The notes beneath the pieces are model-generated. The model did no database searches. It was not told the origin of the DNA and saw only the letters and a program-made list of their open reading frames with translations. DNA of 64,000 nt from Pseudomonadota bacterium. Its GTDB lineage: Bacteria; Desulfobacterota; Binatia; UBA9968. The stretch covers positions 124,001 to 188,000 of the forward strand of contig JAJPJQ010000049.1 of the NCBI GenBank assembly GCA_021324155.1, in the 5' to 3' direction. Positions 58,515-64,000 of this stretch are shown here, in pieces. Within the stretch, counting starts at the first letter, position 1, and every line of letters begins with the position of its first letter. A program made the translations under genes and the position numbers.

Positions 58515-59390
58515 ATGGAATTGCGCCAACTGAAAAGCGTGTGTCTGATCGCGCAATACGGCACGGTTAAGGAGGCCGCGAAGCGATCGTTTCTTACCTC
58601 GTCGGCGGTGTCGCTTCAGATCAAGATGCTCGAGCGCGAGCTCGGCATCAAGGTCTTCGAGCGGGCGGGAAAAAGGCTGGCGTTGACGGCGAAAGGCGAG
58701 ACGCTTTACCAGGACGCGCAGAAGATCCTCGACTCGGTCCGCGACGCAGTCGAGCGGACGGTCGCCGATACGGGAGAATTCTCGGGGAAGATCTCGCTGA
58801 TCGCGCCCGCATGTCTCAGAAATTTTTACCTGCCGGCGATCGCGCGCTTTCGCGCCGCCTACCCGTCGATCCGGCTCACGATCCTCGCGCGCAGCCACCG
58901 CGACGCGCCGTCGACGGTCTATTCGGGAGAAGCGGACCTCGCGATGGGCATTTTCGAGCAGCTTCTGCCCGACCTCGAGAAGCTGCCGCTCGTCGCCCCG
59001 AAGCTCCGAGTGATCGTCATGCACAACCACCCGCTGGCGTTTAAGCGGCGCCTCTCGATGCGGGAGCTGGCCGAGCATCCGCTCGTGCTGCTGCAGCCGT
59101 CGATGACGACGCGCAAGGTGATCGACGGCGCGTTCCGGAAAGAGCGCTTAACGCTCAGGATCGGGATGGAGGCCGCAACCTGCGGCGAGATCAAGCGTTA
59201 TGTGGCGAATCAGATCGGCGTCGGCGTCATCCACAACATCTGCATCGATCCGGAGGATACGAGCCGCTTCCGCTCGCTAAGCGTCGAGCGGATGTTTCCG
59301 CATCCCGAGGCGCAACTGATCTTTCATCGCGCGAAGAAATTCTCCGCGGGAGAAAAAAAGCTGATCGAGTTTCTGCAAACCGTGTCCTAG
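58515..59390 (+). CDS. LysR family transcriptional regulator
   Basis: A 291-residue LysR protein. The DNA-binding domain is residues 1-60 (MELRQLKSVCLIAQYGTVKE, then SSAVSLQIKMLERELGIKVF), with the effector domain from about 90 (GKISLIAPACLRNFYLPAIA). It is distinct from the 36644 regulator. Divergence from UbiD 57044 suggests it senses a UbiD-pathway intermediate. The stop lies inside a repeat that continues into the 59391 palindrome. The downstream gene is convergent. Confidence 0.92.
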   Translation: MELRQLKSVCLIAQYGTVKEAAKRSFLTSSAVSLQIKMLERELGIKVFERAGKRLALTAKGETLYQDAQKILDSVRDAVERTVADTGEFSGKISLIAPACLRNFYLPAIARFRAAYPSIRLTILARSHRDAPSTVYSGEADLAMGIFEQLLPDLEKLPLVAPKLRVIVMHNHPLAFKRRLSMRELAEHPLVLLQPSMTTRKVIDGAFRKERLTLRIGMEAATCGEIKRYVANQIGVGVIHNICIDPEDTSRFRSLSVERMFPHPEAQLIFHRAKKFSAGEKKLIEFLQTVS

Positions 59391-59412
59391 AACCGTGTCC
59401 TAGGACACGGTT
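59391..59412. terminator. 22-base perfect palindrome, likely terminator between convergent genes
   Basis: AACCGTGTCCT followed by its exact complement, 59391-59412, lies directly after the LysR stop. The 13 bases before it (59378-59390) are a direct copy of the first half, so the last codons of LysR include a duplicated AACCGTGTCCTAG. Two mutually exclusive hairpins can therefore form. It sits between the convergent LysR and 59422 genes. No long T-run follows. Confidence 0.5.
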
Positions 59413-59421
59413 TGCCGGTCT

Positions 59422-59895
59422 TTAAAACAGGAAGCCCCAGGCAACGATCGCGAGCGCCGTCCCTGCGAGCGCGCCCCAGCTCACGGCGTTCTTCCACAGG
59501 ATCGCCATGTGCCGGCGGTGTTTCAGAGCCTCGAAGGGAATCAGCTTCGCCATTCCCCAGCGCGCGATCATGTAGCGTTCGCCGCTGTCGATGCCGACCG
59601 CTATCGGATCTTTTTCGACATCGTGCGCCCGCCACACTTCGATCTTATCGAAGCGCTCGCTGGCGCGGTAAATCTCTCTCGCGATCGTGTAGGGAATGCC
59701 GCCGCTGGTAGCCGGAGAAAACATGTGCACCAGGTTGTGCACGGCCGAGCGGTCGAGCGCGTGCGATCTCACCGGCAGAAAATATTTCCAAACTTCCCAC
59801 TCCTCGGCGGATATCTTCGGATAAAGCTCGGCGGTCGCTTCACCGGCCTCGGCCGGAAACGCGCCCTTTTTCAATACATAACTCTCGGAGTACAT
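59422..59895 (-). CDS. unknown protein with C-terminal membrane anchor
   Basis: A 157-residue protein. Residues 1-135 are soluble and mixed alpha/beta, with PKISAEEWEVWKYFLPVRSH and GIDSGERYMIARWGMAKLIP. The last 18-20 residues (SWGALAGTALAIVAWGFLF) form a single hydrophobic anchor, so the bulk is probably cytoplasmic and tail-anchored. The ATG at 59895 follows aaaggagagc; the longer frame to 59982 is not supported. I do not recognise the family. Confidence 0.6.
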   Translation of the reverse strand: MYSESYVLKKGAFPAEAGEATAELYPKISAEEWEVWKYFLPVRSHALDRSAVHNLVHMFSPATSGGIPYTIAREIYRASERFDKIEVWRAHDVEKDPIAVGIDSGERYMIARWGMAKLIPFEALKHRRHMAILWKNAVSWGALAGTALAIVAWGFLF

Positions 59896-60038
59896 CGCGC
59901 TCTCCTTTCGGATGTTTTCTTGGCTAACTATTTTTGAATAGCGCGATGGTTTAAAACGCCAAGGGTGCCCGCCTCGGGTCATTCCCTGCTTTGGACCAAT
60001 AAAATTACCGGAGGAAGGGATCAGGACTGTGGATAAAT

Positions 60039-61382
60039 CTAGCCGGCGGACATCGCGTCGAAGATGGCGCCGCCGAGCGTGGGGAAAACGTAATGCGCGG
60101 ACGCGAGAGTCGAGCGCGTGACGCCGCCGAGAATCGCCGTCGAAGCGATCTGGATGATATCCTCGGCCTCGGCGCCGATCACGTGTACGCCGAGCAAGCG
60201 GTCGCTTTTCTCGTCGTAGATAATCTTGACGAGGCCTTCGGCCTCCTCGCGCACGCCGGCGGCGGGATTGGAGCTGAACGGCATCCTACCCGCTTTGACG
60301 GCGGCGCCCGTCGCGCGCGCCTGCTTTTCCGTGAGTCCCACCTGGCCGATCGCCGGGATGGTGAAAACCGCGGTTGGAAAAACCGTGAAATCGACTTTGC
60401 GGTGATTGCCCTTCACGGCGTTTTCTGCCGCCAGCACGCCTTCGTACCACGCGACCGGCGTATGCTGGTGCTGCCCCGCCGCGTCGCCGGCGGCGTAGAC
60501 GTTGCCATTGCTGACCGACTGCAGATGTTCGTTAACCTTCACGGCGCTGCGGTCGAGCTCGATGTCGGCTTTTTGCGGTTCGAGCGCCGGCGCATTCGAC
60601 GGCCGGCCGGTCGCAAGCAGCACCTGATCGGCGGCAAAACGCTGAGACCGGCCGGCTACTTCGGCTTCGACGCTTTTATCGTCGCCGATTCGCTTCACTT
60701 TGGCGTCGGTCACGATTTCTATCCCCGCCGCCTTGGCGATTTCGAGGAGCGATTTGCGGATATCGTCGTCGAGCGCGGGCGCGATCTCGGAACCCGCCTG
60801 AAGAATAGTCACTTTGCTGCCGGCGCGCGCGAGCGCAAAGCCGAATTCCAGGCCGATGAAACCGCCGCCGATGACGACGAGCTGCTTCGGCTGCTGCTTT
60901 AAATGGATCAGCTCATCGCTCGTGATCCCGCGCTCGGCGCCGGGGATTCCGGGCCGCGAGGGCTTCGAGCCGGTGGCGATAACGAATTTGTTGCCCGAGA
61001 GTTTTTTGCCGTCGACGGCGATTTCCTGCGGACCGGTGAACTTGGCTTCGCCGCGGATCACCGATATGCCCAATTTTTCGAGGCCGCGCTCTTTTCCCTC
61101 CGACCAACTGGCGACGAGGCGGTCCTTGCGCTCGATGACTGCGGCCCAGTCGAAAGCGATATGCTCGGTTCCCTTGAGACCCAACCGGCCGGCGTTGCGC
61201 GCGCGCCAGTAAAGCTCGACGGTGCTCACGAGCACCTTTTTGGGGATTCAACCGCGGGCGAGGCAGGTGCCGGCGAAGCTCTCCTCTTCGACAATCGCCG
61301 TGCGGGTGCCCAGCTTCACTGCGGCTTTGGCGGCGTTAGTGCCCGCGGTGCCGCCGCCGATAACGATTAGATCGTAATCCAT
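60039..61382 (-). CDS. candidate selenoprotein: FAD/NAD(P)-dependent disulfide oxidoreductase with Cys-x4-UGA active site
   Basis: A 447-codon pyridine nucleotide-disulfide oxidoreductase (dihydrolipoamide dehydrogenase/mercuric reductase type), if an in-frame TGA is read through. MDYDLIVIGGGTAGTNAAKA (1-20) binds FAD, VVIGGGFIGLEFGFALARAG binds NAD(P), and VYAAGDAAG is the second FAD motif. The active site, normally GTCxxxGCxPxK, reads AGTCLARG-TGA-IPKK: C40, then TGA at codon 45 in the position of the second redox Cys. The SECIS-like hairpin at 61221 supports selenocysteine. The C-terminal HPTxxE dyad reads FPTLGG, so catalysis differs from GR. Annotation from 61235 would lose the active site. 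Confidence 0.72.
61221..61236 (-). promoter_or_regulatory. SECIS-like stem-loop after the in-frame UGA
   Basis: In the sense direction GGTGCT-CGTG-AGCACC forms a perfect six-base stem with a CGUG apical loop. The 11 bases 61237-61247 separate it from the UGA (61248-61250). Established work on the E. coli fdhF element places the upper stem-loop 11 nucleotides after UGA and needs a G early in the apical loop. This hairpin meets both, though the bulged U of fdhF is not seen. Confidence 0.55.
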
Positions 61383-61403
61383 GAACCTGCTTTAACGCCG
61401 ACG

Positions 61404-62576
61404 TCACGCGTGTCTAGGGATGTGATACGTAACGGAGCCGGCCTTCTCGGCGCGGAGCGAGGCTTCGAGCGCGGTGTCGATGATCGGATGATCGGGGTCG
61501 CGCATGACGTTCAGCGGATCCTCGCCGCGGCGGACTTTTTCGATCTCGTTGCGGAGCATGTCGCGCAGCATGACGACGCCGTGATCGGAAGTCGCTAGGC
61601 GCTCGCGCGCGCGGTTGGCGATCGGGCCCTGCGTCTCCCACGCCATGAAATCCTGCCCATCGACCTCTGTCATAGTATACCTGGCGACGGGATGAGCCCC
61701 GTTCGCCGGCACCTTGAACGGTTTCCGGTAGTCGACCGGCACCGCGTCGCCGTTCGTGGGCTTGGGGCCCTCGCTGAACGGAACGAAGTGGAGATAAACC
61801 ACCCAGGTGTGCTCGTCATCGATCGGCACGCGGATCTGTGTGCGGTTCGCCTGGCGCAGCAGATTGGGGAAGATGATGGGATGCTCCTCCATCGTCCCAT
61901 CGGTAAAACAGCGCCGCTTCATGATGCCGTAGGGCACCTGGTAAAACTCATACTTTTCCAGGTCGTCGATCGTGCCGCGCGTCGTGCCGCGCACGGTGAA
62001 GCCGTTCGTCACGAGCTCCTGATGCAGAATATGCAGGTGCGTCGTGTCGACCGAATTCTCCATCGCCTGAAGCCAGTTGCAGTCTAGCGTCGGCAGCGCG
62101 CGAATCCAATGCCAGCCGTCGGTCCGCGCCCAGACATCGTATTTCGAGATCACCGGCGCGGGCTGCGGGCCCATATAGGCCCAATAAAGCCCGGCGAACT
62201 CCTGCGCCGGATAGGCTTTCTGTTTAACGGTTAAATGGAAGTTGCTGCCCTTCGGCTCCGCCGGACATTCGAGACAATTGCCTTTCGTGTCGTAGAGCCA
62301 GCCGTGATAGCAGCAGGAAATACCGCGCTCCTCGACGCGGCCATAAGAAAGCGACGCCCCGCGATGCGAGCAGCGGTCCTCCAAAAGACCGACGCGTCCC
62401 TGCTTGTCCTTAAACAGGACCAAATCTTCGCCGAGGATGCGCACGAACTTGACCGGCTTCTCCTCGGTAATATCCGAGGCGATCGCGATCGGATGCCAGT
62501 ACCGGCGCAGCAGCTCGCCCGCGGGCGTCCCGGGTCCGACGCGCGTAAACATCTCGTTTTCTTCAGCTGTCAGCAT
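61404..62576 (-). CDS. Rieske (2Fe-2S) aromatic ring-hydroxylating oxygenase
   Basis: A 390-residue Rieske oxygenase of a different branch from the other two. Cluster ligands C69/H71 in DRCSHRG and C88/H91 in SCCYHGW, with an extra Cys before the second ligand pair. Mononuclear iron D177/H180/H185 in VDTTHLHILH. Late sequence AWETQGPIANRARERLATSD is typical of phthalate-type oxygenases. The start at 62576 follows ggaggtgat; the longer frame to 62753 lies in the divergent promoter. It is 21 bases upstream of the candidate selenoprotein start, so the two may be co-transcribed and the flavoprotein could be a redox partner (speculative). Confidence 0.92.
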   Translation of the reverse strand: MLTAEENEMFTRVGPGTPAGELLRRYWHPIAIASDITEEKPVKFVRILGEDLVLFKDKQGRVGLLEDRCSHRGASLSYGRVEERGISCCYHGWLYDTKGNCLECPAEPKGSNFHLTVKQKAYPAQEFAGLYWAYMGPQPAPVISKYDVWARTDGWHWIRALPTLDCNWLQAMENSVDTTHLHILHQELVTNGFTVRGTTRGTIDDLEKYEFYQVPYGIMKRRCFTDGTMEEHPIIFPNLLRQANRTQIRVPIDDEHTWVVYLHFVPFSEGPKPTNGDAVPVDYRKPFKVPANGAHPVARYTMTEVDGQDFMAWETQGPIANRARERLATSDHGVVMLRDMLRNEIEKVRRGEDPLNVMRDPDHPIIDTALEASLRAEKAGSVTYHIPRHA

Positions 62577-62700
62577 GGGATCACCTCCGCCGCGATCCGT
62601 ATGTATAGCTTGACATCGCGGCGAATAAAAGAGCCGCCGGGCGCGGGAACTTTCTGACGCGAGAAGACTGTGATACAGAGCGACGTGGAGGTTTTTTCGC
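62577..62700. promoter_or_regulatory. divergent promoter region between a Rieske and a bicupin gene
   Basis: This 124-base gap separates oppositely transcribed genes. A TATACA element on the minus strand and a TTGACA at 62610-62615 on the plus strand are the only promoter-like sequences; neither has a well-placed partner. A gtggagg ribosome-binding site precedes the bicupin ATG. Confidence 0.35.
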
Positions 62701-63741
62701 ATGAAGCTACCGCATCGCGACCGCATCGACCTGGGTCCGTCGCCGTACGACACTTTCCTCGAGCGCGAGGCGATTCCCGTCGTGAAAGGCTATTTCGTCG
62801 AAGATTTGAAGGATCTCGAAGTGAAGCCGTGGAAGCGTATGGGCGCCCTCGGCTGCTACCTCAACATGGGCGGCCAGCAGGAAACCGACGCGTATGTCTG
62901 CGAGATACCCGCGGGCAGCCAGACGCTGCCGCAGCGGCATCTCTACGAAACGCTGATTTACATCGTCGCGGGCCGCGGCGCAACAACGGTGTGGCACGAT
63001 GAAAAGCGGAAGCGGACGTTCGAGTGGGGCGCCGGCGCGATCTTCGCCATCCCGCTCAACGTCTCGTATCAGCATTTCAACGTGTCGAACGAGCCGGTCA
63101 AATTTCTCGCCGGCACCAACCTGCCGCATTTACTGAATCTGTTTCACAACGAGGATTTCATTTTCCGCAATCCGTTCGAGTTCAGCGACCGCTTCGACAA
63201 CGATCCGGATTTCTTTCGCAAGAACGAGCGCCTCACGACAAGGAGCTGGGAGACGAACCTGGTTCCCGACGTGAATACATTCCCGCTCGATGAATATCCG
63301 ATGAAAGGCAAGGGCGTGAAGATCATGCGCTTCGGCATCGCCGGAACGGTCTACGGCTGCCATATCCAGGAATTTCCGACCGGCAGCCGCAGCCTCTTCC
63401 ACCGCCACGGGCCCGGCGCGATCGTCTGCGTCACGCAGGGAACGGGCTATGCGATGGTCTGGCGCGAGGAGGACAAAGAGCGCACGCGCTTCGAGATCCG
63501 GCCCGGCTCGATCTACTCGCCGGGCGACCTCATGTATCACGGCCACTTCAACACCGGGCCGACGCCGATGCGCCACTTCGCCATGCGCGGCCGGAGCCCG
63601 AAGTACAGCCAGGACCGCTATCGCCCCACGCTCCATGACATGCTGCCGCTCGACATGGAGCCGCCGGAAGTCCACAAAGAATATCTCGCGGAGATCGCGC
63701 GCAACGGCATCAAGGAAGCGGTCTCCATCGTCCAGGAATAA
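62701..63741 (+). CDS. bicupin (two cupin domain) protein
   Basis: A 346-residue two-cupin protein related to 41992. First cupin: ETLIYIVAGRGATTVWHDEK with PLNVSYQHFNVSN. Second: PTGSRSLFHRHGPGAIVCVT with YHGHFNTGPTPMRHFAMRG. The His groups QHF, HRH and GHF are candidate metal ligands. Compared with 41992 the first cupin has Ser-Tyr-Gln-His in place of Trp-His-Gln-His, so the first metal site may be weaker. Gentisate-dioxygenase-like ring cleavage or isomerisation is possible but unproven. A UbiD gene follows 13 bases later. Confidence 0.86.
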   Translation: MKLPHRDRIDLGPSPYDTFLEREAIPVVKGYFVEDLKDLEVKPWKRMGALGCYLNMGGQQETDAYVCEIPAGSQTLPQRHLYETLIYIVAGRGATTVWHDEKRKRTFEWGAGAIFAIPLNVSYQHFNVSNEPVKFLAGTNLPHLLNLFHNEDFIFRNPFEFSDRFDNDPDFFRKNERLTTRSWETNLVPDVNTFPLDEYPMKGKGVKIMRFGIAGTVYGCHIQEFPTGSRSLFHRHGPGAIVCVTQGTGYAMVWREEDKERTRFEIRPGSIYSPGDLMYHGHFNTGPTPMRHFAMRGRSPKYSQDRYRPTLHDMLPLDMEPPEVHKEYLAEIARNGIKEAVSIVQE

Positions 63742-63754
63742 TTAAGGAGAAAAA

Positions 63755-64000
63755 ATGGAACAGCTCGCATACCACGATCTCAGATCTTTCGTCGAAGCGG
63801 CGAAAAAAGTCAGCGATTGGAAACAGATCGACGGCGCCGACTGGGACGGCGAGATCGGCGCGCTCGTCGAATCGACCGCCGAGCTCGTACCGCAGCCGCC
63901 GATGCTCATCTTCGACAAAATCAAAGGCTATCCGGCCGGCCACCGAGTGCTCAGCCTGCCGTACGCCGCCTACAAGCGCGTCGCGCTCTCGTTCGGCCTC
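63755..64000 (+). CDS. UbiD family decarboxylase, N-terminal part (cut by window edge)
   Basis: The first 82 codons of a UbiD-family gene running off the window end, with taaggagaa before the ATG. The sequence AAKKVSDWKQIDGADWDGEI and MLIFDKIKGYPAGHRVLSLP aligns with the N-terminus of 33916 (AAKQMSAWKEITGADWNLEI, LLIFDEIKDYPRGYRIVSLP). The catalytic Arg and Glu residues lie beyond the edge, so activity cannot be judged. It forms an operon with the bicupin. Confidence 0.85.
   Translation, partial: MEQLAYHDLRSFVEAAKKVSDWKQIDGADWDGEIGALVESTAELVPQPPMLIFDKIKGYPAGHRVLSLPYAAYKRVALSFGL

Noticed and set aside
60039-61235. Reading the flavoprotein as an intact 398-residue gene from GTG 61235
   Set aside because: It would lack the N-terminal FAD-binding motif and active-site cysteines, which are encoded in frame immediately upstream across one TGA.

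Overview
The window is GC-rich bacterial chromosome with compact genes, short gaps and many start-stop overlaps. No rRNA, tRNA, transposase, integrase, phage gene or CRISPR array was seen. The gene mix (NMT1/THI5-like solute-binding proteins, DxH-type amidohydrolases, UbiD decarboxylases, two-gene TPP decarboxylases, Rieske oxygenases, bicupins) resembles uncultured soil or sediment lineages such as Binatota, Rokubacteria or Tectomicrobia. That placement is an inference from gene content, not from a marker gene.

Layout. (1) 1-4609, plus strand: small exported or stress-type genes, including two tandem secreted paralogues, an SDR, a Tyr/Pro-rich exported protein, a thioredoxin, a Glu-for-Ser STAS protein and two proteins sharing an L7/L12-like C-terminal module. 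A plus-strand MOSC protein follows at 4728-5432. (2) 5419-36497, minus strand: about 31 kb of genes all pointing the same way and divergent from a LysR regulator at 36644. It holds amidohydrolases, VOC proteins, a gamma-glutamyltransferase, two TPP decarboxylase pairs, two xanthine-dehydrogenase-type molybdenum subunits, two UbiD enzymes, RidA, a GlcG-like protein, two ornithine-cyclodeaminase-like enzymes and many solute-binding proteins. (3) 36644-46142, plus strand: LysR, an internally deleted 4,5-dihydroxyphthalate-decarboxylase-like gene, two epimerases, a Rieske oxygenase, a bicupin, three solute-binding proteins and an asparaginase-family protein. (4) 46179-58420, mostly minus strand: more solute-binding proteins, two UbiD enzymes, a TctC-type binding protein, a third TPP pair, a DapA-family lyase and a Rieske oxygenase, divergent from a second LysR at 58515. 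(5) 58515-64000: LysR, a small membrane-anchored protein, a flavin disulfide oxidoreductase interrupted by one UGA, a Rieske oxygenase, a bicupin and the start of a fifth UbiD.

The parts suggest an accessory catabolic region for unusual carboxylated, aromatic or heterocyclic substrates: capture outside the membrane, hydroxylation (Mo hydroxylases, Rieske enzymes), decarboxylation (UbiD, TPP, amidohydrolases) and downstream processing. Fifteen binding proteins occur without any transport permease or ATPase. No substrate can be named from sequence alone.

The strongest unusual signal is at 60039-61382. A flavoprotein of the dihydrolipoamide dehydrogenase/mercuric reductase type has a UGA exactly where the second redox cysteine belongs (Cys-x4-UGA). 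Eleven nucleotides later there is a perfect stem-loop that fits a bacterial SECIS element. This is a candidate selenoprotein with a Cys-Sec redox pair.
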